Positions 29,662 to 36,462 of a stretch of DNA of 64,000 nt are shown here, one piece after another. The number at the start of each line of letters is the position of its first letter. Within the stretch, counting starts at the first letter, position 1. Both the position numbers and the translations under genes were made by a program. Source of the stretch: Bradyrhizobium frederickii (GTDB lineage: Bacteria; Pseudomonadota; Alphaproteobacteria; Rhizobiales; Xanthobacteraceae); contig NZ_SPQS01000002.1 in assembly GCF_004570865.1 (NCBI RefSeq), positions 1 through 64,000 on the forward strand, read 5' to 3'. The notes below the pieces were generated by a model. That model was not told where the DNA came from and did no database searches. It saw only the letters and a program-made list of their open reading frames with translations.

Positions 29662-29856
29662 ATGAAACAGTCTGACATCTTCAGAGACAATGCCGACAAT
29701 TGCCTTCAGCTCGCCGAGCGTGCGGAAGGACAACCCGCGCACAAGCGCTATTCGCGTATGGCGGACGCCTGGACGGCCCTGGCTCACGAGCAGGATTGGC
29801 TGGATGGCGAGGTCCCGCCCGTTCCGGGTCGCTTCCCTCAACAGCGGGACGCGTAA
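29662..29856 (+). CDS. Short hypothetical protein (MKQSDIFRDNADNCLQLAE type)
   Basis: 64 residues with a helical N-terminal half (NADNCLQLAERAEGQPAHKR) and the pattern MADAWTALAHEQDWLDGE. I recognise this as a short conserved hypothetical family common in Bradyrhizobium. Start ATG 29662 follows ACGTCCTTCCC, a poor ribosome-binding site. Function unknown; its general shape recalls the ENVRRYR family, but I see no clear homology. Confidence 0.65.
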   Translation: MKQSDIFRDNADNCLQLAERAEGQPAHKRYSRMADAWTALAHEQDWLDGEVPPVPGRFPQQRDA

Positions 29857-29972
29857 GCGTTCTCCGCTTGGTGAATCCGCGTGTGAGACCGCTCACGGAA
29901 TGCAAGCGACCAATCCGGGATGATCGGGAATAGTCAATCGCGTCGGTTTTCGATTCCAGTAGGAGGTTTGCG

Positions 29973-30104
29973 ATGGCTCCACGTCTGGCTCTGCTTTCCC
30001 TGATTTTCGCCTTTGGCGTCTCGGTCGCGTTTGCGACGGTGACGACGGTGCGCCAGGTGCATCTGGGGAGTGCATCGGCCGCGGTCCATGCGACGCACAG
30101 CTAG
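29973..30104 (+). CDS. Very small secreted or membrane peptide (43 residues)
   Basis: The frame reads MAPRLALLSLIFAFGVSVAF, then ATVTTVRQVHLGSASAAVHATHS and TAG. It is a signal peptide or membrane anchor with a short tail. The strongest evidence is a perfect AGGAGG 7 nt before the ATG. It falls below usual length cut-offs for automatic calling. It is followed 70 nt later by another small gene. Confidence 0.6.
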   Translation: MAPRLALLSLIFAFGVSVAFATVTTVRQVHLGSASAAVHATHS

Positions 30105-30174
30105 GACCAAGCCGGAACATTCGACGCCGCAGTGCGTAAGCGCTTCGAGACATCACGAGAGGCGAAGGCACATC

Positions 30175-30381
30175 ATGGCCCATTCCGACCACGGCATAGT
30201 CAAGGACAAGCGCGCGGAGGAGCAGCCCCGCGACAAGCAGCGTGCACAGTCCGTGCACAAGGCGGATCCGAAAGGTTCCCCCTCGCGGGAAGCGACGCGC
30301 GATCCGAAGCTGAACGATAACAGCAAGACGCCCGGCTCCGGCATGACGCCGGATGATTCCGGCGGCGCGCCGAGCGGCTAG
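30175..30381 (+). CDS. Small disordered hydrophilic protein
   Basis: 68 residues, almost all charged or polar (KDKRAEEQPRDKQRAQSVHK; ATRDPKLNDNSKTPGSGMTP), predicted to be disordered, like bacterial hydrophilin or stress-protection peptides. ATG 30175 follows GAGAGGCGAAGG. A near-consensus general-stress promoter, GGAAC-N17-GTA, is at 30114-30138. Unknown function. Confidence 0.65.
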   Translation: MAHSDHGIVKDKRAEEQPRDKQRAQSVHKADPKGSPSREATRDPKLNDNSKTPGSGMTPDDSGGAPSG

Positions 30382-30531
30382 ACCGAACTCCAGCTTTCGC
30401 GCGGGGAACGAATCCCCGGGCGTGGAGTCGACAGGTTGCTTCCGGTTTGCATGCCCCCGGTGCACCGGAAGCAATCTCCAAGGACGGCCCTGGCGCCCAC
30501 CGTGCCGGGGTCGTTTGCTTGTGGCCGGCGT

Positions 30532-30786
30532 CTACGGCTCAGTCCCGTTGCCGCCCTCGGGATCTCCGTGGGTATGTCCTTCCGGTCCCCGGCCGAATAC
30601 GCCGAAGCTGCTCGACTTCACGCCAGCCGCCGCCTCGACGCCCGCGGCGGCCAGTCCGAACCTGAGCAGCTCGCGCACCGCTGCCGCCCGGGTGGGCATG
30701 CGGTGTTTGAACCGGAAATCGTCAACGGCGGCCAATTCTTCCGGCGAGAGCATGACCTGAAGGCGCTCAGCGCGAAGCTCGTTCAT
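30532..30786 (-). CDS. Ribbon-helix-helix (CopG/MetJ-like) regulator
   Basis: 84 residues. The first 50 form a ribbon-helix-helix: strand RLQVMLSPEE, helix ELAAVDDFRFKH, turn RMPTRAAAV, helix RELLRFGLAAAG. The C-terminal 35 residues are Gly-rich and disordered. An inverted repeat TTGAGTA-GGT-TACTCAA plus an extra half-site lies 16-41 nt upstream of ATG 30786 and overlaps the -10 of an EcfG-type promoter. This is the expected layout of an autorepressor. Confidence 0.8.
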   Translation of the reverse strand: MNELRAERLQVMLSPEELAAVDDFRFKHRMPTRAAAVRELLRFGLAAAGVEAAAGVKSSSFGVFGRGPEGHTHGDPEGGNGTEP

Positions 30787-30801
30787 GGTCGATCACACAA
30801 A

Positions 30802-30827
30802 TTGAGTAGGTTGAGTAGGTTACTCAA
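30802..30827. promoter_or_regulatory. Candidate RHH operator: three TTGAGTA half-sites
   Basis: A direct repeat TTGAGTA (30802-30808), TTGAGTA (30811-30817), then inverted TACTCAA (30821-30827). The last two make a 17-nt perfect dyad around GGT. Spacing of the direct copies is 9 nt. The dyad overlaps the GTT of the predicted -10, so binding would block transcription of the RHH gene itself. Confidence 0.6.
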
Positions 30828-30850
30828 CGAACTAACCCGGCGCGGGTTCC
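30826..30850 (-). promoter_or_regulatory. EcfG-type general-stress promoter for the RHH regulator
   Basis: On the minus strand GGAAC (30850-30846), 17 nt, GTT (30828-30826), i.e. GGAAC-N16-CGTT, the best consensus form. Confidence 0.7.
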
Positions 30851-30961
30851 ATGAGGGGGCGAGAAGGTCTCCAGACGAGTAAAAAATCCGAGTATAATCA
30901 ATAAGGTAGGCTTGAAACGAGTGACCCGGTGGCGCATTTTCCTGGAAAAGGGAGAGAAGCC

Positions 30962-31201
30962 ATGACGGACGAAGTCAGGTTGCCCCGCAAGCTTTCCGAA
31001 GAGCCGGAAGCCTCCAAACCGGTTCGTCCAAGCCACCAGAAGGTCATCGAGCAAGTCGAGCGCTGGGCCAACAGCCCGGGCTGCAACCCCGCGGACGGAG
31101 GATGCGAAGACGGTCTGAGCCGAGACGTTGATGCTACGGGACGGTGCCGCGGCGCCTCGCTGAATGCGCGATGCGCTCGGTCTGCGCGGCGCGGGAGGTG
31201 A
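30962..31201 (+). CDS. Small hypothetical hydrophilic protein
   Basis: 79 residues. The first half is Lys/Glu/Pro-rich (VRLPRKLSEEPEASKPVRPS, then HQKVIEQVERWANSPGCNPA), the second half Arg/Cys-rich and less protein-like. ATG 30962 has GGGAGAGAAGCC upstream, a good ribosome-binding site. A TATAAT is at 30893-30898. The last 68 bases overlap the convergent DUF3147-like gene, so the true C-terminus or reality of the gene is uncertain. Confidence 0.5.
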   Translation: MTDEVRLPRKLSEEPEASKPVRPSHQKVIEQVERWANSPGCNPADGGCEDGLSRDVDATGRCRGASLNARCARSARRGR

Positions 31202-31619
31202 TGCGAAGCTTTCGCCTCAACCACCACGCCGAGACCGCAACCGCCGCCCATACCAGAATGGCGGCGACGAATGCGCCGATCGCGGTGGTCGACACCACGA
31301 CGTAGAAGACCGCGGCGAACGCTGCGAGACCGATGCTTCCGAGGCCGGCACCCGCAGCATCGAGCGCCGCGGCCTGCTGCCCGCGCCTGCCTCCGCTGAG
31401 GCCGGCCTTCTCCTTGGCGCGGCGTTCATGGCTTTCGATCAGCGTGGCGCTGGCGCAGAAGATGGCGGGAAGCGCGAGGAAGAGCCCGCCGACGGAGACG
31501 CCGAAACGTGAGCTCACGACCCCCGTAACGACCGTTGCCAGCCCGCCGAGCAGAAAGCGAACACCATACTCGTACCATCGCGTCTGTTTGAGCGCCGATG
31601 AAGACAGCTTGACCAGCAT
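31134..31619 (-). CDS. DUF3147-like membrane protein (second of pair)
   Basis: 161 residues with about four transmembrane segments (roughly 15-35, 42-60, 95-118, 122-140) and the segment EYGVRFLLGGLATVVTGVVS typical of DUF3147. Its ATG overlaps the stop of the upstream homologous gene by one base (TGATG), so the three genes PAP2-DUF3147-DUF3147 are translationally coupled. The basic Arg-rich tail is unusual. It may form a heteromeric membrane complex with its neighbour; function unknown. Confidence 0.75.
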   Translation of the reverse strand: MLVKLSSSALKQTRWYEYGVRFLLGGLATVVTGVVSSRFGVSVGGLFLALPAIFCASATLIESHERRAKEKAGLSGGRRGQQAAALDAAGAGLGSIGLAAFAAVFYVVVSTTAIGAFVAAILVWAAVAVSAWWLRRKLRITSRAAQTERIAHSARRRGTVP

Positions 31620-31966
31620 CAGGCCGCACCTCCGAAGCCAGCGAGCAGACCGAAGGCGACGACGAGCCATACCGCAAAAGCGACGACGGTGGCCGGCAAT
31701 GCGGCGAGATGAAACCTCATCAGGAGATGGCAGACGGCGAGGCCGTAACAGGCGAGTGCGATGGCGCCGTAGATCATCGTCCAGCTCTCGGCGGCGGCAT
31801 ATTGCGGGCCGTGCTGGACGACGGCGATGCTGAGCGTGGCCAGCGCGACCGACGGCGCCGCGCCGAGCAGCCCGGCAAAACTCTTCGGTCGCAGCATGTC
31901 GCCCAAGATCGCGAAAGCGGAGACGATCAGACCGCCGGCGATGAAGCGCACGAGATATTCGGTCAT
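31619..31966 (-). CDS. DUF3147-like membrane protein (first of pair)
   Basis: 115 residues with four hydrophobic segments; begins MTEYLVRFIAGGLIVSAFAI, which parallels YEYGVRFLLGGLATVV in the next gene, so the pair probably arose by duplication. ATG 31966 overlaps the PAP2 stop (ATGA), ruling out the longer frame start at 31978. Unknown role, possibly transport. Confidence 0.78.
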   Translation of the reverse strand: MTEYLVRFIAGGLIVSAFAILGDMLRPKSFAGLLGAAPSVALATLSIAVVQHGPQYAAAESWTMIYGAIALACYGLAVCHLLMRFHLAALPATVVAFAVWLVVAFGLLAGFGGAA

Positions 31967-32541
31967 GGCCGTATCCACGAGGCTTGAGGCGGCCGCTTCG
32001 CCAGCGTGAACGGCCTCAACAGCCGCTCGACGATCACGCCAAGCGCGAAGCCTGCCACCACGTCGCTGGTCCAGTGCGCGAGCACCACGACGCGCGTCAA
32101 TGACAGGGCCACGGCAGTTGAGCGCACCAGCCGGCGCGGGACGGAGTTCAGCAGCCCGGCCGCCGAGGCCAGCGCGCCCATGTGCAAGGCATGGCCGGAA
32201 GGGAACGCATCGCGGGACCGCCCCGAAATGGGAACGCCGTGTGCATGACCGAGCAGCGTCAGTCGGTCGGGCCTGATCTGGTCAAACAGGGACTTCAGCA
32301 GGTGCGGCAGCACCGCACTTGCCAACGAGACTGCCAACACATGGTTTGCCGCAGGGCGCGCTTCGGGCCGCCGGATCTGGGCGTAAAGCCATCCAGCCGC
32401 AGCGAGCGCGAGCAGCACGTGCTCGTCCGCAGCCCAGGTCAGAGTCTGGGCGGCTTGCTCGATGCCTGAATTGGTGTCGCGCGCAATTTCGCTTGCGATC
32501 GCCTGATCGATCCGCGTGGGTTTTACTTTTACAAGTGCCAT
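31963..32541 (-). CDS. PAP2-family membrane phosphatase
   Basis: 192 residues. All three acid-phosphatase signature motifs are present: K-x6-RP (KSLFDQIRP), PSGH (DAFPSGHALH) and SR-x5-H-x3-D-type (LTRVVVLAHWTSDVVAG). Several transmembrane segments. Members dephosphorylate lipid phosphates such as phosphatidate, undecaprenyl-PP or lipid A. First gene of a three-gene overlapping operon with two DUF3147 proteins. ATG 32541 is chosen since upstream codons are non-conserved. A marginal stress promoter (GGAAC at 32601-32597, 17 nt, ATTT) is upstream. Confidence 0.88.
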   Translation of the reverse strand: MALVKVKPTRIDQAIASEIARDTNSGIEQAAQTLTWAADEHVLLALAAAGWLYAQIRRPEARPAANHVLAVSLASAVLPHLLKSLFDQIRPDRLTLLGHAHGVPISGRSRDAFPSGHALHMGALASAAGLLNSVPRRLVRSTAVALSLTRVVVLAHWTSDVVAGFALGVIVERLLRPFTLAKRPPQASWIRP

Positions 32542-32690
32542 CGGTCTGGCGAGATATTTTTCGTGACCGTCGTGTAAATTCTGTATGACAATGAATGTTC
32601 CGGTGACGTGCCGTGTCGCGTATCCCTCGTTGGCGGGCATCGTTGCGGGACGAGGAGGACGCCGCGCGGCGGCCTCCCCGGTGAACCCCG

Positions 32691-33242
32691 TTACTTGGAC
32701 TGGCCGACGCTCGGCGCCTTGCCCAGCTCCTTGGCCATGTCGAGATGGTGTTTCAGGGCGGGGAGCGTCTTGCCGGCCCAATTCTTGAGTTCGGCATTGT
32801 CGCCGCCCTTGGCGTAACGCTCGAACAGCGACACGGCGTCTTCATGGGCGCTGACCTGATAGGAATTGTAGTCCGAGCTGAAGTCCTTGCCGTTCGCGCT
32901 CTTGAGCTTGTCGAGCTTGCTCTGGTGTGAGCTGTCGAGCTCCGTCGGAAGCGTCGCCTGGATCTTCTTGTCGCCGACCAGGCCCTTGAGCTCGGTGCTG
33001 GTCTTGGTGTGATCGGTGATCATCTGCTGCGCAAAGCTCTTTTCCTGCGCGTTGCCCTTCTGCTGGGCAAGCTTGCTCGACTCGATCTCGAACATGTCGC
33101 TGATCGCGACCTGCTTGATGAAGTCGGGGGTGGACGGTGCGACGCCGAGCGCCGAATTGACGCCGGTCTTCTCGCCCAGCGATTGGGCGAGCGCAGGGCC
33201 CGCGAAGAGCACGCAGGCGAGGGCGATGACGGCACGTCTCAT
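32691..33242 (-). CDS. DUF4142 secreted stress protein
   Basis: 183 residues: a signal peptide (MRRAVIALACVLFAGPALAQ) and a DUF4142 domain (DFIKQVAISDMFEIESSKLA, AQQMITDHTKTSTELKGLV, YNSYQVSAHEDAVSLFERYA, TLPALKHHLDMAKEL). DUF4142 proteins are predicted ferritin-like helical bundles found in the periplasm of many alphaproteobacteria, often stress induced. A GGAAC-N16-TGTT promoter lies 57-81 nt upstream. It is the clearest DUF4142 member in the window. Confidence 0.9.
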   Translation of the reverse strand: MRRAVIALACVLFAGPALAQSLGEKTGVNSALGVAPSTPDFIKQVAISDMFEIESSKLAQQKGNAQEKSFAQQMITDHTKTSTELKGLVGDKKIQATLPTELDSSHQSKLDKLKSANGKDFSSDYNSYQVSAHEDAVSLFERYAKGGDNAELKNWAGKTLPALKHHLDMAKELGKAPSVGQSK

Positions 33243-33298
33243 GTTTGGTCCCTCCTATCGGGTGCGCGGCCTCATGCCGCGCGATCTTGGCGCCGATC

Positions 33299-33323
33299 AA
33301 CACGTCGCAGGGGCCGTGGTTCC
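33299..33323 (-). promoter_or_regulatory. EcfG-type general-stress promoter for the DUF4142 gene
   Basis: On the minus strand GGAAC (33323-33319), 17 nt, GTT (33301-33299), within the 87-nt gap upstream of the gene. Confidence 0.65.
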
Positions 33324-33329
33324 TAACGG

Positions 33330-33557
33330 CTAATCTGCGGGATGCCGCCCGGTGCGCGGATTGATGGGGTCGGTCGGTTTGCGTCGAAGCCGCTCCGGCA
33401 GAAACGGCTCGGCGGCGTCGGCCGTGGCGTCGGCACGCACGTCGGCATGGCGCTGCGCGCGCTGGTGCGGCGTCGTATTGTCGTTGAAGTGGTGTTTCAC
33501 GTCGACGCCATCGACGGGATCGTTGACACCGTGCTGGATATCGCGGAAGTCGCTCAT
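33330..33557 (-). CDS. Small disordered protein co-transcribed with the PoxB-like gene
   Basis: 75 residues, polar and His/Asp/Arg-rich (MSDFRDIQHGVNDPVDGVDV, HHFNDNTTPHQRAQRHADVR), predicted to be disordered. ATG 33557 is 8 nt after the stop of the TPP-enzyme gene, with GGAATGAGGTGAACC covering the junction as a ribosome-binding site. Probably the distal gene of a two-gene general-stress operon. No known function. Confidence 0.7.
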   Translation of the reverse strand: MSDFRDIQHGVNDPVDGVDVKHHFNDNTTPHQRAQRHADVRADATADAAEPFLPERLRRKPTDPINPRTGRHPAD

Positions 33558-33565
33558 GGTTCACC

Positions 33566-35353
33566 TCATTCCTTTCCGGGCAGGATCGTTTCGAGCACCT
33601 GCCGCGCCGCTCCCTTGATCATCCCGCCTTCGTTCGGATCGCCCTTCAGCAGGGCGAGGGAAAAGTTCTTGGCCTGTTGCAGCGTGATATGCGGCGGCAG
33701 CGGCGGCACTTCGGGATCGGTCTTCACCTCCAGCACGACGGGCATCGCGCTCGCCAGTGCCTGCTCCCAGGCCGAGCCCAGCTGCTCCGGGCTGTCGACG
33801 AAGATGCCGTGCAGGCCGATCATTTCTGCGAACCGGGAATAGGGGACGTCCGGAATGCGCTGCGAGGCCTCGAACTTGGGATCGCCATTGATGACACGCT
33901 GCTCCCAGGTCACCTGGTTGAGATCCTCGTTGTTGAAGACGCAGACGATGAAGCGCGGATCCTTCCAGTTGCGCCAGTACTTCGCCGCGGTGATCAATTC
34001 GGCCATGTTGTTCATCTGCATCGCGCCGTCGCCGACGAGGGCGATCACTGGCCGATCCGGATGGGCGTACTTCGCGGCGAGCGCATAGGGCACGGCGGCA
34101 CCCATCGAGGCGAGGCCGCCGGAGAGCGAGGCAATCATGCCGCGCCGCATCTTCAGGTCGCGCGCGAACCAGTTCGCGCAGGAGCCGGAATCGCTGGTGA
34201 CGATCGCGCGCTCGGGCAGGCGCGGGGACAATTCCCAGGCGACGAGCTGCGGATTGACCGGCGCCGCCGGCTGATGTGCCCGGCCATCCAGCGTCTTCCA
34301 CCATTTGGCGACGTCATCTGCGATCCGCTGGCGCCAGGCGCCGTCGGCCTTGGCTTGCAGTCGCGGCAACAATGCGCGCAGTGTCTCCGCGGCATCGCCG
34401 ACGAGGCCGACCTCCATGGGAAAGCGGATCGACAGCATGCTGGCGTCGATGTCGATCTGCACGCCGCGTGCGGCGCCTTCCTTCGGCAGGAATTCGGCAT
34501 AGGGAAAGGCCGAGCCGACCATCAGCAGCGTGTCGCATTCCATCATCATATTGTAGCTGGGCTCGGTGCCGAGCAGGCCGATCGCGCCGGTGACCCACGG
34601 CAGATCGTCGGGCAGCGCCGCCTTGCCGAGCAGTGCCTTGGCGCAGCCGGCCGACAGCCGGTCGGCGACGGCGATCACCTCGTCGGTGGCGCCAAGCGCG
34701 CCGGCGCCGACCAGCATCGCAACCTTCTTGCCGGCATTGAGGACCTCCGCGGCGCGATCGAGATCGGCCTCGCGCGGCGTGATACTGGGCGCGCTGTAGC
34801 CGATGCCGGAATGCAGCGTGCCGTGTGCGCGCGGCGGGCTTTCGTATGGCTCCTCCTGCAGATCGTTGGGCAGGATGATCACGGTGGGGGTCCGCCGCGC
34901 CAGCGCGATCCGAACCGCGCGATCGATCAGGTGCCGCACTTGTGCAGGCGAGGATGCCTGCATGACGTAGGCTCCGGCGACGTCCTTGAACATCGAGAGC
35001 AGGTCGAGCTCCTGCTGGTAGTGCCCGCCGAGGGCATTGCGGGCCTGCTGACCGACGATCGCCAGCACCGGCTGGTGATCGAGCAGCGCATCGTAGAGCC
35101 CGGTGATGAGATGCGAGGCGCCGGGGCCCGAGGTCGCAATGCAGACGCCGAGTTCCCCTGAAAATTTCGCGTAAGCGGTGGCCATGAAGGCCGACATCTC
35201 CTCGTGCCGGGCCTGGATGAAGCCGATCTTGCCTTCGGCCCGGTTCATCGCGCCGAACACGCCGTTGATGCCGTCGCCGGGATAGCCAAAGACGTGGCGC
35301 ACGCCCCATTGATGCAGACGCTGGACGATGAAGTCGGAGACGGTCTGGGACAT
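33566..35353 (-). CDS. PoxB-like thiamine-diphosphate enzyme (pyruvate oxidase/dehydrogenase family)
   Basis: 595 residues; three-domain TPP enzyme: N-terminal pyrimidine domain (FGYPGDGINGVFGAMNRAEG, catalytic Glu in ARHEEMSAFMA, GPGASHLITGLYDA), central domain (about 190-330), C-terminal cofactor domain with GDGAMQMNNMAEL...FNNEDLN. It resembles pyruvate:quinone oxidoreductase (PoxB) more than acetolactate synthase in the C-terminal third, but substrate cannot be assigned from sequence alone. The MSQTVSDFIVQRLHQWGV start fixes ATG 35353. A perfect EcfG-type promoter (GGAAC-N16-CGTT) lies 35-59 nt upstream. Confidence 0.88.
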   Translation of the reverse strand: MSQTVSDFIVQRLHQWGVRHVFGYPGDGINGVFGAMNRAEGKIGFIQARHEEMSAFMATAYAKFSGELGVCIATSGPGASHLITGLYDALLDHQPVLAIVGQQARNALGGHYQQELDLLSMFKDVAGAYVMQASSPAQVRHLIDRAVRIALARRTPTVIILPNDLQEEPYESPPRAHGTLHSGIGYSAPSITPREADLDRAAEVLNAGKKVAMLVGAGALGATDEVIAVADRLSAGCAKALLGKAALPDDLPWVTGAIGLLGTEPSYNMMMECDTLLMVGSAFPYAEFLPKEGAARGVQIDIDASMLSIRFPMEVGLVGDAAETLRALLPRLQAKADGAWRQRIADDVAKWWKTLDGRAHQPAAPVNPQLVAWELSPRLPERAIVTSDSGSCANWFARDLKMRRGMIASLSGGLASMGAAVPYALAAKYAHPDRPVIALVGDGAMQMNNMAELITAAKYWRNWKDPRFIVCVFNNEDLNQVTWEQRVINGDPKFEASQRIPDVPYSRFAEMIGLHGIFVDSPEQLGSAWEQALASAMPVVLEVKTDPEVPPLPPHITLQQAKNFSLALLKGDPNEGGMIKGAARQVLETILPGKE

Positions 35354-35387
35354 CGCGCGAACCCTGGCTGAGTGTGTGAACTCAGAG

Positions 35388-35412
35388 AACGGCTCCTTTC
35401 CTGCGATGTTCC
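35388..35412 (-). promoter_or_regulatory. EcfG-type general-stress promoter for the PoxB-like operon
   Basis: On the minus strand GGAAC (35412-35408), 17 nt, GTT (35390-35388), i.e. GGAAC-N16-CGTT. The opposite strand has two further GGAAC elements (35425-35429 and 35436-35440) facing the PRC-barrel gene, but neither has a proper GTT partner. Confidence 0.7.
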
Positions 35413-35491
35413 TGGCGCGCTCCGGGAACACGCCCGGAACGATCGCTGCCCCCTCGCGATTGATTCACATATGGCTGAGTGGAGAATGACG

Positions 35492-35866
35492 ATGCTGAAT
35501 CAGGGCGAACTGGACCGCGACGAAATGGGCCGGCTGATCGGAAGCGACAAGGTCGAGGGAACATCGGTCTTCGGGGCCGATCGGAACAAGATCGGTTCGA
35601 TCGAACGGGTGATGATCGACAAGATCAGCGGCAAGGTCTCCTACGCGGTGCTTGGTTTCGGTGGATTCCTCGGCCTCGGCAATGATCATTATCCGTTGCC
35701 CTGGCAATCCTTGAAATACGACACCGAACTTGGCGGCTACATTACCGCGATCACGGCCAAGGATCTGGAAGGTGCTCCGAGATACGGCGAGAAGACCGAA
35801 TGGAACTGGCGCGATGAAGCGGCCGTGCGCGGTATCAATGCCTATTACGGCGTCCCGTTCGCGTAG
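35492..35866 (+). CDS. PRC-barrel domain protein
   Basis: 124 residues. A single PRC-barrel (about 10-85: LIGSDKVEGTSVFGADRNKI, GKVSYAVLGFGGFLGLGNDH, YPLPWQSLKYDTELGGYI). In alphaproteobacteria such proteins are often stress induced and of unknown biochemical role. ATG 35492 is preferred because GGAGAATGAC gives correct spacing; ATGs at 35471 and 35486 are in frame. Divergent from the PoxB-like gene, and followed 15 nt later by a small hydrophilic gene. Confidence 0.82.
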   Translation: MLNQGELDRDEMGRLIGSDKVEGTSVFGADRNKIGSIERVMIDKISGKVSYAVLGFGGFLGLGNDHYPLPWQSLKYDTELGGYITAITAKDLEGAPRYGEKTEWNWRDEAAVRGINAYYGVPFA

Positions 35867-35881
35867 CAGAAGGATCAACCG

Positions 35882-36040
35882 ATGAGCAAGGAACGCCCTA
35901 CCGACGATCCCCGTGATCAGAATGATTGGGGTTCGCACAGACAGACGGACAAGCCCTGGAAGGGCAACCCGGAAAAGGAGCAGGGATCGGACGAGGTGAA
36001 GCCCGATCTCGAGAAATGGCATCGGACGAAGACCCACTGA
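35882..36040 (+). CDS. Small hydrophilic protein (52 residues)
   Basis: The frame reads MSKERPTDDPRDQNDWGSHR, QTDKPWKGNPEKEQGSDEVK, PDLEKWHRTKTH, stop. It is fully charged/polar and Trp-containing, like short stress peptides. AGAAGGATCAACCG before ATG 35882 is a good ribosome-binding site, and it sits 15 nt after the PRC-barrel gene in the same direction, so an operon is likely. It falls below usual length cut-offs. Confidence 0.65.
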   Translation: MSKERPTDDPRDQNDWGSHRQTDKPWKGNPEKEQGSDEVKPDLEKWHRTKTH

Positions 36041-36066
36041 GATAGCTGCTTGCCCGCCGCCGCTTG

Positions 36067-36150
36067 CGTCATTGCGAGCGCGGCGAAGCAATCCAGATTC
36101 CCTCGGCGGAGAAGATTCTGGCTTCGTCGCGAGGGCTCCTCGCAATGACG
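36067..36150. repeat. Intergenic palindromic repeat, type D (copy 1)
   Basis: Outer arms CGTCATTGCGAG and CTCGCAATGACG, with inner arms AGCGCGGCGAAGCAATCC and the GATTCTGGCTTCG region. A second copy is at 56989-57074. It sits exactly at the upstream border of an SDR gene remnant. Confidence 0.8.
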
Positions 36151-36158
36151 GTATCGAG

Positions 36159-36398
36159 AGCAGCGCCGGCCGCCGCAACGGCGACATCCATGTCGTCCAT
36201 CTCATTATCGATTCCGGCGTCGACACCGAATGGGTACGGCAGCGCCGGCTGGAGGCGCTCGGGCCCGATGCGCTTGATAATCCCGATCTCTTGATGCCGC
36301 CGTCCTCGGTCGCGGACGCCTATTGGCAGCTCTACCGGCAGCCGAAGAGCGCCTGGACCTTTGAAATGGAGAGCCGCCCATTTGGAGAGAAATGGTGA
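36159..36398 (+). pseudogene. 3' remnant of a short-chain dehydrogenase gene
   Basis: The frame ending at 36398 encodes about 79 residues: NGDIHVVHLIIDSGVDTEWV, then PDLLMPPSSVADAYWQLYRQ and PKSAWTFEMESRPFGEKW. This matches the C-terminal end of a subgroup of SDR oxidoreductases (IDGGIDT..., AEAYWQLHRQP, AWTFELDLRPW). The Rossmann domain and YxxxK site are missing, and the homology stops next to a type D repeat. It is probably a decayed gene; the continuous frame across the repeat is not functional coding. Confidence 0.7.
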
Positions 36399-36462
36399 CC
36401 GCGTCGCAAAAGTCCGGCTAGACTGCCCCCCAACACAAGCGAATTCCGGGAGGAGAAAGCAA

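Noticed and set aside
32575..32601. EcfG promoter for the PAP2-DUF3147 operon
   Set aside because: GGAAC at 32601-32597 is followed after 17 nt by ATTT, lacking the G of GTT; noted as marginal only.
35425..35460. EcfG promoter for the PRC-barrel gene on the plus strand
   Set aside because: Two GGAAC elements exist, but the downstream sequence at the right spacing is CGATTG or TGC rather than NGTT; too weak to call.
36072..36158. Coding start of the SDR remnant frame at 36072
   Set aside because: These codons lie within the type D palindromic repeat and encode repeat-derived text (MRARRSNPDSL), not SDR sequence.
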